A stretch of DNA of 37,424 nucleotides from positions 1 through 37,424 of the forward strand of contig NZ_FZOQ01000038.1 in NCBI RefSeq assembly GCF_900188175.1. Reading direction: 5' to 3'. The stretch comes from Pontibacter ummariensis (GTDB lineage Bacteria; Bacteroidota; Bacteroidia; Cytophagales; Hymenobacteraceae). The notes beneath the pieces were generated by a model. It saw only the letters and a list, made by a program, of their open reading frames with translations. It searched no databases and was not told the DNA's origin. Position numbers and translations under genes: made by a program. This document shows positions 1-7,464 of the stretch, one piece after another (the first letter of the stretch is position 1; every line of letters begins with the position of its first letter).

Positions 1-1
1 G

Positions 2-112
2 AATCGCAGAATTGCTACTCGATATGAAAAGCTAGCTGTCAGCTTCATGGCTATGGTGAAGCTGGCTTTCATTAGATTTTACCTGAAAAAGTATTTATCA
101 GACACAGCCTAA
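2..112 (+). CDS. C-terminal end of an IS5-type transposase (cut by window edge)
   Basis: An open frame enters from the left edge and ends at TAA 110-112, giving 36 residues. The segment RRIATRYEKLA followed by an FMAMVKLAFIRFYLKKY-like hydrophobic helix is the usual C-terminus of IS5-family DDE transposases, where an arginine-rich RRIATRY block follows the catalytic glutamate region. The catalytic residues lie outside the window, so activity cannot be judged. The AT-rich stretch at 113-198 may include the right end of the element, but I cannot identify a terminal repeat without the left end. The family call rests on motif memory; a C-terminal fragment of a related IS group is possible. Confidence 0.55.
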   Translation, partial: NRRIATRYEKLAVSFMAMVKLAFIRFYLKKYLSDTA

Positions 113-198
113 TAAACAGCCATTTATTTTGAACAAAATTAATAAAATATAGTATTAAAATTCTAGAGACATGTGTGGCTAAATAAAGGGAAATAACA

Positions 199-609
199 AT
201 GGAAGTACTAGCAGAAGATCGTGTGGCAACGCTTCACAGAATTGTGCGTGCCTATGTAGCAGAAGGCCTCGCAAAAGGAAATTTTGATGCTATTCCCTAC
301 CATGAAGCGGTAGAGCTTCGGGCACCTCTTTGTCCGGGAGGCTCAGCCGTACCATTAAAGGGCAGGGAGCAACTTCGGGAAGTCTGGTGGAAGCCCCTGC
401 CTGACTTGGTGGAAGCCTGTGAAGTGGTGGACAGTTTCGTAAATACGGAGCAGACGGCGGCGGCAGTTGAGTTTTATTGTTACCTGCGGGCGCCTAAGGT
501 CAAGCTGCGCATCATGGATCGCTTTCAGATAGACGAGCAAGGACGAATTACGGCACAGGAAAACTTCTTTGACCCGAGGGATGTCACCCATCCAGGCTGG
601 CAGCAGTAG
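199..609 (+). CDS. SnoaL-like / NTF2-fold protein
   Basis: A 136-residue protein with the profile of the SnoaL/NTF2-like fold: an N-terminal helix pair (residues 1-40), then alternating strands ending in a RIMDRFQIDEQGRIT-type segment (about 103-118) that matches the 'dxfrfddgkI' strand seen in these proteins, and a short FFDPRDVTHPGW tail. Members are small cone-shaped barrels acting as isomerases, hydrolases or binding proteins; the substrate cannot be read from sequence. There is no signal peptide, so it is probably cytoplasmic. The ATG at 199 follows a purine-rich GGGAAATAAC stretch that could serve as a ribosome site. It stands alone, convergent with the downstream oxidoreductase gene. 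Confidence 0.7.
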   Translation: MEVLAEDRVATLHRIVRAYVAEGLAKGNFDAIPYHEAVELRAPLCPGGSAVPLKGREQLREVWWKPLPDLVEACEVVDSFVNTEQTAAAVEFYCYLRAPKVKLRIMDRFQIDEQGRITAQENFFDPRDVTHPGWQQ

Positions 610-756
610 GCAAAAATGAAAAGACAAGAAATACGAGATGTTGGTATGGCCGCATGCAGCACAGGGTTGTCCTCGAAAGCAGATAAACAAGGGTAGCAGG
701 ATTTGTTGCCTCGCAAGGGGCCTAAAGGCTAACACTAAAGAAGCACCCGGTATGCC

Positions 757-810
757 AGCCCAATGAGCAGGGTCTCCAGTAACAGTAGGGAGGCGTTGCT
801 CATTGGGCTG
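757..810. terminator. Possible bidirectional terminator (13-bp perfect inverted repeat)
   Basis: AGCCCAATGAGCA at 757-769 is repeated as its exact reverse complement at 797-809, with a 27-base loop. It lies between the convergent SnoaL-like and LLM genes. The plus-strand 3' side continues into a moderately T-rich GTTCTGTTT. The long loop and weak T-tract make a simple intrinsic terminator uncertain. Confidence 0.4.
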
Positions 811-845
811 TTCTGTTTAACAGGTCTTGGTGTCACTGCTACTAG

Positions 846-1886
846 CTACTGTTGCTGCTCTGTTGCCTTCTTAACGGCAGGGGCTACCACCGTACCTAAC
901 AGCTCTATCGCGTGCATCACCTGTTTATGGGGCATCGTACCTACGCTGATGTGTAACAGGAATCGGGTATTCCCAAACAGCTCATAATTAAATAAGATTT
1001 TATCTATTACCTGTTGAGGGCTTCCTACGAGCAAAGAGCCTTCCGGAGTGCGCATCATGTCGTACTGCTCCCTGCTCATGGGAGGCCATCCCCGCTCACG
1101 CCCGATCTTGCTCATCAGGTAGGCATAAGGCTCGTAAAATTCATCAGCCGCCTGTTGCGAATTGTCGGCAATATAACCGTGCGAGTTGATAGCCAGCTGC
1201 CGTTTTGCAGGATTGTGCCCGGACTCCTGGTAGGTTTCTTTGTAAAGGTCCGTAAAAGGGACAAAGCGCTCCGGCATCCCCCCGATAATGGCCAGGGCCA
1301 TCGGTAGTCCTTTGCTTGCTGCCCGTACTACTGATTCCGGTGTGCCACCTACTGCCACCCAGATGGGCAGCTCCTCTTGGTATGGTCTGGGGTAAACGCC
1401 GCGGTTATCTATCGATGGTCTGTGTTTCCCCTTCCAGGTTACCCTTTCACTCTTGTTTAATTGAATGAGCAGGTCCAGTTTTTCGGAGAAAAGGGAGTTG
1501 TAATCTTTCAGATCGTTACCGAAAAGCGGGAAAGACTCTATGAAAGAACCACGGCCCGCCATGATCTCTGCCCTGCCTTTCGAGAGCAGGTCTACATGGG
1601 CAAAATCCTGGAAGACACGGATAGGGTCGTCTGAGCTCAGCACGGTTACGCCGCTGGAGAGCTTGATGCTTTTGGTTTTAACGGCTGCCGCAGCCAGAAC
1701 AACGGCGGGAGAAGAAACAACAAAATCAGGGCGGTGGTGCTCCCCAATGGCAAACACGTCTAGCCCGACCTGGTCCGCAAGTTCTATTTCTTCCACCAGG
1801 TTCATCATCCTTTCATGGGAACTAAGCAGCTTGCCTGTAGCGGGATCAGGCGTGTTTTCTACAAAGGTGGTAATTCCTATTTCCAT
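846..1886 (-). CDS. LLM-class flavin-dependent oxidoreductase (luciferase-like monooxygenase)
   Basis: The protein has 346 residues from the ATG at 1886 (MEIGITTFVENT). The open frame extends 11 codons further up, but family members begin at the MEIG strand. It shows the bacterial-luciferase TIM-barrel pattern: GLDVFAIGEHH early (strand 2 with the conserved EHH), SSGVTVLSSDDPIRVFQDFAHVDLLSKGRAEIMAGRGSF in the middle (flavin-site region), and GTPESVVRAASKGLPMALAIIGG later. A VGSPQQVIDKI segment near the C-terminus is also typical. Such enzymes use FMNH2 or F420; Bacteroidota usually lack F420, so FMN is the likelier cofactor (inference). The substrate is unknown. The gene is monocistronic on the minus strand, divergent from the serine hydrolase at 2307. 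Confidence 0.9.
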   Translation of the reverse strand: MEIGITTFVENTPDPATGKLLSSHERMMNLVEEIELADQVGLDVFAIGEHHRPDFVVSSPAVVLAAAAVKTKSIKLSSGVTVLSSDDPIRVFQDFAHVDLLSKGRAEIMAGRGSFIESFPLFGNDLKDYNSLFSEKLDLLIQLNKSERVTWKGKHRPSIDNRGVYPRPYQEELPIWVAVGGTPESVVRAASKGLPMALAIIGGMPERFVPFTDLYKETYQESGHNPAKRQLAINSHGYIADNSQQAADEFYEPYAYLMSKIGRERGWPPMSREQYDMMRTPEGSLLVGSPQQVIDKILFNYELFGNTRFLLHISVGTMPHKQVMHAIELLGTVVAPAVKKATEQQQ

Positions 1887-1903
1887 AGTCAGTCTGTTCA
1901 GGG

Positions 1904-1913
1904 TTGTATACAA
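1904..1913. promoter_or_regulatory. Palindrome near the LLM gene start, possible operator
   Basis: TTGTATACAA is a perfect 10-bp palindrome lying 18 bases upstream of the LLM gene's start codon and just downstream of its candidate -7 element, where the transcript would begin. That position suits a repressor site. A 10-bp palindrome can also arise by chance. Confidence 0.3.
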
Positions 1914-1916
1914 GCA

Positions 1917-1949
1917 CAATAATATATTGTAACGGAAGCAAAAGCCAAA
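1917..1949 (-). promoter_or_regulatory. Candidate promoter of the LLM oxidoreductase gene
   Basis: Read on the minus strand, TTTG (1946-1949) is followed after 21 bases by TATTATTG (1917-1924), a seven-of-eight match to the Bacteroidota -7 consensus TAnnTTTG. The start codon is about 31 bases further on. Confidence 0.35.
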
Positions 1950-2306
1950 TGGCCCTCCTTTTTCTGATCCTCTTTCGTGTTTTTGGTGTCCTGAGACAAG
2001 TACGTGAAAGGCTTAAGCTACCTGTACAGCCCTGCTTCACTGTTTCCGAGAGAGGTACTGGCAAGAATGTTTCCAGTAGCATATTGTTAGGAAAGTTCGA
2101 AATGCGGGTTTCCTGGCTGTGTAGCCTTAGCTTGTCTGAGAGAGGTGGAGGAGGATAAACAGTGGATGATGTGTGCCGGGCCGTTGATAGTCAAAAGAAA
2201 CTATCGCGGTAACATACTGCAGAAATTACTAGAAATTAATATCTTGTTGTAGGAGGCAGAAGTTATGTTGGTCTCTTTGCTTTTCTTACACTGAAACCTG
2301 TTTTTT
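1950..2306. other. Intergenic region between divergent genes
   Basis: I see no convincing gene. The stretch has a small hairpin (GATAGT and ACTATC, 2186-2205) and a GAGAGAGGT word occurring twice (about 2050 and 2138). It should carry the promoter of the serine hydrolase gene at 2307, but no clear TAnnTTTG element stands out. Confidence 0.5.
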
Positions 2307-3596
2307 ATGAAAAACCTGTGCACCGCCCTGCTTTTAACCCTAGCGCTTTCAGCACATGCGCAGACAAATTCCATCCAGAAGTCGAAGCCCTTATCGGAGG
2401 GGGCACCGGAAAAGGTTGGTTTATCCCCCGAACGCCTGGGGAGAATAGATGCCATGCTGCAGGAAGCCGTCGCGGAAGGGGATGTACCCGGCGCCGTTGC
2501 TTTAGTAGCCCGTAACGGGAAGATCGTCTACTATAAAGCCTTTGGCATGGCAGACAATGCGTCGGGACGAGAACTGAAGCGGGATGATATTTTCCGGATC
2601 GCCTCGCAAACCAAGGCCATAACGGCCACTGCCGTGATGATGCTGTGGGAGGAAGGGAAGTTTCAACTGGATGACCCTATCTCCAGGTATATCCCGGAGT
2701 TCAAAAGTCCACAGGTCCTGAAGGGTTTCCATTACAACGATACGAGCTATACCAGTGTGCCGGCTGCCAGCGAAATTACTATTCGGCAGTTGCTTAACCA
2801 TACCTCTGGTTTAGGGTACGGAGCCATAGACGGGGATGAGCGCATGAAGATGATCTACCACAAGGCGGGGGTGACCGACCTGTTTACCACAGAGAACATC
2901 AGTATTGAGGAGAGTGTCAAAAAGCTGGCGAAGCTGCCCTTGCACCACAACCCCGGCGAAAAGTTTACATACAGCGAAGGATTGGATGTGCTCGGGTACT
3001 TTGTGGAGGTGATGTCCGGAATGCCCTATGACGAGTTTCTAAGAAAACGCTTGTTCGAACCGCTCGGCATGAACGACACCTGGTTTTACTTGCCAGCTGA
3101 TAAAGAGAAACGCTTGGTATCGGTGCAAAGACCGGAGAATGGGACGTGGCAACGCTACCCGGTTACTTTTTATGACCCGGACTACCCAATTAAAGGCGCA
3201 AGACGTTTCTTTTCAGGTGGGGCCGGGCTCTCGAGTACGGCAAAAGATTATGCTACCTTCCTGCAAATGTACCTGAACGGAGGCGAACTAGACGGGAAAC
3301 GCTACCTTAGCCGCACTACGATTCAGGCAATAATGGGTAACCAGATAGGGGACCTTTGGAAAGGAAGTGGACAACATTATGGCCTCGCCTTCGAGGTTCA
3401 GAACCAGAAAGGGCAGGACATGGGAGGCAAGGGCAGTGTGGGTACCTTCAACTGGGGCGGTTACTTCAATACCCAGTATTTTGCAGACCCGAAGGAAAAC
3501 ATTATCGGCATCTTAATGAAGCAGACACAGGGCACAACGGCTGATGAGACAGGCTGGAAGTTCCGCCAGTTGGTGGGGCAGGCCGTGGATGATTGA
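2307..3596 (+). CDS. Secreted serine hydrolase, class C beta-lactamase / esterase family
   Basis: A 429-residue protein with a cleavable Sec signal (MKNLCTALLLTLALSAHAQ), so probably periplasmic. The beta-lactamase-like fold shows the nucleophile motif S100-Q-T-K103 (SxxK) in FRIASQTKAITATAVMMLWEEGKF, the conserved LLNHTSGLGYG loop, and the second catalytic motif at Y222-S-E224, where the usual asparagine of Y-x-N is replaced by glutamate. The third motif region reads GTFNWGGYFNT rather than HxG or KTG. This combination is typical of family VIII esterases and related peptidases rather than true AmpC beta-lactamases, so an esterase or D-amino-acid peptidase role is likelier than antibiotic resistance (inference). 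It is a single gene. Confidence 0.88.
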   Translation: MKNLCTALLLTLALSAHAQTNSIQKSKPLSEGAPEKVGLSPERLGRIDAMLQEAVAEGDVPGAVALVARNGKIVYYKAFGMADNASGRELKRDDIFRIASQTKAITATAVMMLWEEGKFQLDDPISRYIPEFKSPQVLKGFHYNDTSYTSVPAASEITIRQLLNHTSGLGYGAIDGDERMKMIYHKAGVTDLFTTENISIEESVKKLAKLPLHHNPGEKFTYSEGLDVLGYFVEVMSGMPYDEFLRKRLFEPLGMNDTWFYLPADKEKRLVSVQRPENGTWQRYPVTFYDPDYPIKGARRFFSGGAGLSSTAKDYATFLQMYLNGGELDGKRYLSRTTIQAIMGNQIGDLWKGSGQHYGLAFEVQNQKGQDMGGKGSVGTFNWGGYFNTQYFADPKENIIGILMKQTQGTTADETGWKFRQLVGQAVDD

Positions 3597-3665
3597 GGTT
3601 CTCTAAAAATGCACCGGGCTGTTTAAGCAATATTTCCGTTTAGACAAGAAACAACAAAGGTTATT

Positions 3666-4580
3666 ATGCTGGACCTCGTCATAGAAGCCCGTAAAGCATC
3701 CATCGGGCCGGGGATGGACGTGCGAAGGATTCTCCCATTCCGCCTGCGCAGGATGGTAGGCCCTTTCATTTTTATGGACCATGCCGGGCCGGTGGATGTA
3801 CCGCCCTCCTCAGCCACTTCCATGGATGTACTGCCGCATCCGCACATCGGCTTGTCCACTGTGAGTTATTTATTTGGCGGCCAGGTTACGCACCGCGATA
3901 GCTTAGGTGTGCAGCAGGTTATACGTCCGGGAGAGGTAAACTGGATGACGGCTGGCAGCGGCATTGCGCACTCGGAGCGGTTTGAGGACCCGGCGGCACT
4001 GGCGGGCGGTAAGTTGGAGATGATCCAGACCTGGGTGGCCCTTCCGGAAAAAGACGAAGAAGCTGCTCCGTCCTTCAAAAACTACACTTCCCAAGAACTA
4101 CCCATTTTTACGGATACCGGGGTGTGGATGCGGTTGATAGCGGGTAATGCTTTTGGTTTGAAGAGCCATGTACATACCCACTCTCCGATGTTTTATCTGC
4201 ATGTGATACTGGATCAGGGAACACGTTTTGGGCTGCCCACCGGGCATACAGAGCGGGGCATTTATATAGCCAAAGGAAGTGTGGAGTTTAGTGGGAGGAC
4301 CTATGCAGCGGGGCAAATGCTGGTCTTTAAAAAGGGAGTAGGTCCTGTGATTCATGTGAAAGAAAACACAACATTAATGCTGTTGGGCGGAGAACCGCTG
4401 GGAGAACGGTTTATCTGGTGGAACTTTGTATCCTCCCGGAAAGAGCGAATCGAACAGGCCAAGGCCGACTGGAAGGAGGGGCGGATTCTCCTGCCTCCTA
4501 CAGATAACCTGGAGTTTGTGCCGCTTCCGGAGGATCGCTCCCGGCCAGCCGGTAGTCCTTCTCCCCAGGCGCTTTCCTAG
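3666..4580 (+). CDS. Pirin family protein (bicupin)
   Basis: A 304-residue bicupin. The N-terminal cupin carries the pirin metal-binding signature: H58 and H60 in HPHIGLSTVSYLF, and H102 and E104 in GSGIAHSERF. The GPFIFMDHAGP segment just before it is also characteristic. The C-terminal cupin (about 180-290) ends with LLGGEPLGERFIWWNFVSS, a conserved pirin motif. Pirins bind an iron or other metal ion; characterised bacterial members include quercetin 2,3-dioxygenases and regulators of central metabolism, so the physiological substrate is open. It lies 69 bases after the serine hydrolase on the same strand and converges on rpiA. Confidence 0.93.
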   Translation: MLDLVIEARKASIGPGMDVRRILPFRLRRMVGPFIFMDHAGPVDVPPSSATSMDVLPHPHIGLSTVSYLFGGQVTHRDSLGVQQVIRPGEVNWMTAGSGIAHSERFEDPAALAGGKLEMIQTWVALPEKDEEAAPSFKNYTSQELPIFTDTGVWMRLIAGNAFGLKSHVHTHSPMFYLHVILDQGTRFGLPTGHTERGIYIAKGSVEFSGRTYAAGQMLVFKKGVGPVIHVKENTTLMLLGGEPLGERFIWWNFVSSRKERIEQAKADWKEGRILLPPTDNLEFVPLPEDRSRPAGSPSPQALS

Positions 4581-4637
4581 GTTAAATGTAGCAAAAGAAG
4601 TACTTTGAACGAGAGACTGTAGTTGGCAGGTCATTCT

Positions 4638-4705
4638 TTTTCTACGCTGGCGTTTTAAAGTGGAGGTCTCACAGGTCATGCGTATACTTCTGCCAGCGTA
4701 GAAAA
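4638..4705. repeat. 14-bp perfect inverted repeat between pirin and rpiA
   Basis: TTTTCTACGCTGGC at 4638-4651 is matched exactly in reverse by GCCAGCGTAGAAAA at 4692-4705, with 40 bases between. It sits in the convergent gap between pirin and rpiA. It lacks a T-tract after the stem on either strand, so it is not a standard terminator; a MITE-like remnant or 3'-UTR structure are alternatives. Confidence 0.6.
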
Positions 4706-4811
4706 TACTGGTTTCCCTTAGTACAACAGTTCATGCTCTAAGCCCCTTTACCTCCTAAGCCAGGTACTGCAAGGACGAAGCTTCCAGCTTCAGAAGTAAA
4801 ATAATCAATCG

Positions 4812-5555
4812 CTATTCTATCAGCCTATCTTCTATACGCCCATCCTGGTAACCAACAATTAACCTGGAAACCATGGGTTGGAGGAACAAACCGCTTTCCA
4901 CTACCCCGGGAATGCGTGCTAACCGATCATGAAGCGAGGAAGGGGCAGTGATCGTAGGGAAGTTGCAATCGGCAATTAAGTTGGAATTATCCGTAATAAA
5001 ATCTTTCCCGTCTTGTTGGCGGATGCTCGTTAAGCAGCCCAGGCTGCTTAACTGCCCTAAGGTCAGTTCTGCTGCAAATGGTATGATCTCCACGGGCAAA
5101 GGAAATTCCCCTAGTGTATCCACTAGCTTTGTTTCATCCACCACCACTATAAAGTGGCGGCTGTTATAAGCAAGGATTTTTTCCCGTACCAGGGCACCAC
5201 CACCTCCTTTTATGAGGTTTACCCCGGCGTCTACTTCGTCTGCGCCATCTATCGTTACATCAATAAAGGAGAACGCTGAAAAATCAGTTACCGGTATGCC
5301 TACTTCCTGCGCTAGTTGTTCTGATGCCACAGAGCTAGCCACCGCCCTGATTTCTAGTCCGGCTCTGACTTTCTCTCCCAGTGCCTTAATTGCCCAACTG
5401 GCTGTAGAGCCAGTGCCAAGGCCTACCACCATGCCGCTTTCTACGTGCGCTACGGCTTTTTCTGCTGCTAATCTTTTTGCTTCCATGGGTACCGTGCTAT
5501 CGGGTTGTTGTAGCGTTCTGCTACTGTTGCTGTCTGTTTGGATACTTACGGTCAT
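4812..5555 (-). CDS. rpiA: Ribose-5-phosphate isomerase A
   Basis: This enzyme interconverts ribose-5-phosphate and ribulose-5-phosphate in the non-oxidative pentose phosphate pathway. The 247-residue frame shows every RpiA signature: GLGTGSTASWAI (about 45-56, phosphate-binding loop), TIDGADEVD, and LIKGGGGALVREKILAY, which contains the catalytic glutamate and substrate lysine region. The family is usually about 220 residues; an internal ATG at 5486 (MEAKRLAAEKAVAHV) would give 224 residues, so the first 23 codons, rich in Ser and Gln, may be untranslated or a short extension. The gene is monocistronic, convergent with pirin. Confidence 0.95.
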   Translation of the reverse strand: MTVSIQTDSNSSRTLQQPDSTVPMEAKRLAAEKAVAHVESGMVVGLGTGSTASWAIKALGEKVRAGLEIRAVASSVASEQLAQEVGIPVTDFSAFSFIDVTIDGADEVDAGVNLIKGGGGALVREKILAYNSRHFIVVVDETKLVDTLGEFPLPVEIIPFAAELTLGQLSSLGCLTSIRQQDGKDFITDNSNLIADCNFPTITAPSSLHDRLARIPGVVESGLFLQPMVSRLIVGYQDGRIEDRLIE

Positions 5556-5958
5556 TTTGGTGCAGGGTACAGGTGCCTTTTTTAAGGCTTTTCTGTCCTA
5601 TACGGCTAGGTCGGCTGCCGCCACAGAACTATTAGGGAAACTTGCTTAGCGGATATGGGTAGGCACCGCCAGGAGATTTCCGGACTAGCTGAATTTGGCG
5701 TAGTCCTTCGGTTGAAAAGTACTATTATACATACCTACGCCTGGCGCTTTGCACATGCTAAGGGAAACAGGAGACAGCCAAAGACTCCTTTTAGAAAAGC
5801 AAGAATTAAATGTCCTGCCTTACTTTATGAATAAGGCAGGAGGGCCACGGAATGGGTACTTTTTGTTTTTACCGCGAATAAAATTTTTAAAAGTTTAGGC
5901 TGAATTACTGAAAACAGCAGCTTATATTAGAGCTCATTTTCGGTTGGTGGTTTCAGGT
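5556..5958. other. Intergenic region upstream of rpiA and of a serine hydrolase gene
   Basis: This gap between divergent genes holds no convincing gene. It contains a perfect 10-bp stem, TCCTGCCTTA at 5813-5822 and TAAGGCAGGA at 5832-5841, with a 9-base loop and no T-tract behind it on the plus strand. Beyond 5850 the DNA turns AT-rich, as expected for the promoter of the downstream hydrolase. Confidence 0.5.
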
Positions 5959-7176
5959 ATGGCCTTTCTAAGAGTACAATTTCTTTTGCTTAAGTGCATC
6001 GTAGTGTCTGTTTTATGTTTTATCCCGCTTTCTTGTCAGGAATCGGGTACTGGTAGTCTGCTTGGCAGTTTGTTGATCGACAGGGACAGCAGGCAGGAGG
6101 TAGCCATTCCGGCTTCGTTTACCCCGGCCAGTGCCGAGAAACTGGGGCATCAGGTCGACTCCATCTTTACTTATTTGCACAAGCGAAGGGGCTTTAACGG
6201 CACGGTGCTGTTTACAAAGTATGACCAGGTGATTCATAAGAAGGCCTATGGCTACGCCGACTTTTACCGTAAAGACAGCCTGACCACCGAGACGGCTTTT
6301 CAGCTGGCTTCGGTGTCCAAGCAGTTTACGGCTATGGCCATCATGATGCTGAAAGAAGAGGGCGAACTGAACTACGACGACAGCGTGCAGCAGTACATTC
6401 CGGATTTCCCCTATAAAGGGATTACCATCCGTAATTTGCTTACCCACCGGTCTGGCCTGCCGAACTACACGTATTTCAGCGATGAACTTTGGCCTGACCG
6501 TAAAAAGGCGATAACCAACGATGACGTGCTGAACCTGATGGCGGTGCATCACCCCCGGATCTTTTACAAACCAGATACGCGCTTTGACTACAGTAACACA
6601 GGCTATCTTTTGCTGGCCTCGGTGGTAGAGAAAGTCTCCGGGATGCCCTTTGCCGCTTTTATGCACGAAAACATATTCGAGCCGCTGGAGATGACGAACA
6701 CCTTCATGTTCCATGACTTAACCGAGCGGACCGGAAAAGTAGCTACCGGCCATAACAGAAACAGAAACAAAAGGACCTCTGATTACCTGGATACCGTGCT
6801 GGGCGACAAAGGCATGTACTCTACGGTAGAAGACTTGTATAAGTGGGACCAGGCCCTCTACACGCAAAAACTGGTAAGGTGGGAAACCCTGGAGGAAGCC
6901 TTTACCGGCACCCGGACAGAAAAAAAGAAGAACGACGATGAGGATTACGGGTTTGGCTGGCGTATCAAACCCCTCGAGAATGGTGACACTGCCGTATACC
7001 ACGCTGGCTTATGGCATGGCTATACCACCTACCTGTTACGAAACCCGAAAGACCACAGTGCCCTTATCATTTTAAGTAACCTGCCTAATGGCAGTCTGCA
7101 GTACTTAAAAGAGATCAGAAGCTTCCTGTACCCTGCCCAGCCTCTTACTGTCGCTGCCAAAATGAAGCAGGGGTAA
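5959..7176 (+). CDS. Lipoprotein serine hydrolase, beta-lactamase / D-Ala-D-Ala carboxypeptidase family
   Basis: The protein has 405 residues from the ATG at 5959; a TTG at 5944 in the same frame is less likely because the hydrophobic leader begins after the ATG. The leader ends in FIPLSC, an approximate lipobox with lipidated Cys26, implying a membrane-anchored periplasmic enzyme. All three penicillin-recognising motifs are present: S118-V-S-K121, Y211-S-N213 and H348-A-G350, plus LLTHRSGLPNY. The set matches the class C beta-lactamase/DD-peptidase fold and looks catalytically complete. The substrate may be a peptidoglycan peptide or an ester. It shares only the fold with the hydrolase at 2307, whose second motif differs. 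Confidence 0.88.
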   Translation: MAFLRVQFLLLKCIVVSVLCFIPLSCQESGTGSLLGSLLIDRDSRQEVAIPASFTPASAEKLGHQVDSIFTYLHKRRGFNGTVLFTKYDQVIHKKAYGYADFYRKDSLTTETAFQLASVSKQFTAMAIMMLKEEGELNYDDSVQQYIPDFPYKGITIRNLLTHRSGLPNYTYFSDELWPDRKKAITNDDVLNLMAVHHPRIFYKPDTRFDYSNTGYLLLASVVEKVSGMPFAAFMHENIFEPLEMTNTFMFHDLTERTGKVATGHNRNRNKRTSDYLDTVLGDKGMYSTVEDLYKWDQALYTQKLVRWETLEEAFTGTRTEKKKNDDEDYGFGWRIKPLENGDTAVYHAGLWHGYTTYLLRNPKDHSALIILSNLPNGSLQYLKEIRSFLYPAQPLTVAAKMKQG

Positions 7177-7464
7177 GCAGCTGGTGACCGGTTATAAACG
7201 CGGATAGGTCAGTCGTGCATAAAAAGAAGAGCCTAACCTGCGCTAGGCTGCTTCCCATGCAGGCTTTCAGCCCAGCCAGGTAGGGAAGATTAGTCCTGCT
7301 TCGATCTGATAGCAAGACTGTTACCTATATTATGCGAGCGCACAAGGGCACCTCATGCCAGGAGCGCCAGGAATGAGAAATCTTGCTGATGTAGAAGCTG
7401 GTACAAGCCAGGTAATTAGCTATATTAGCGTAGTTCGATTCCTCAACACTACCTTATCCATACT

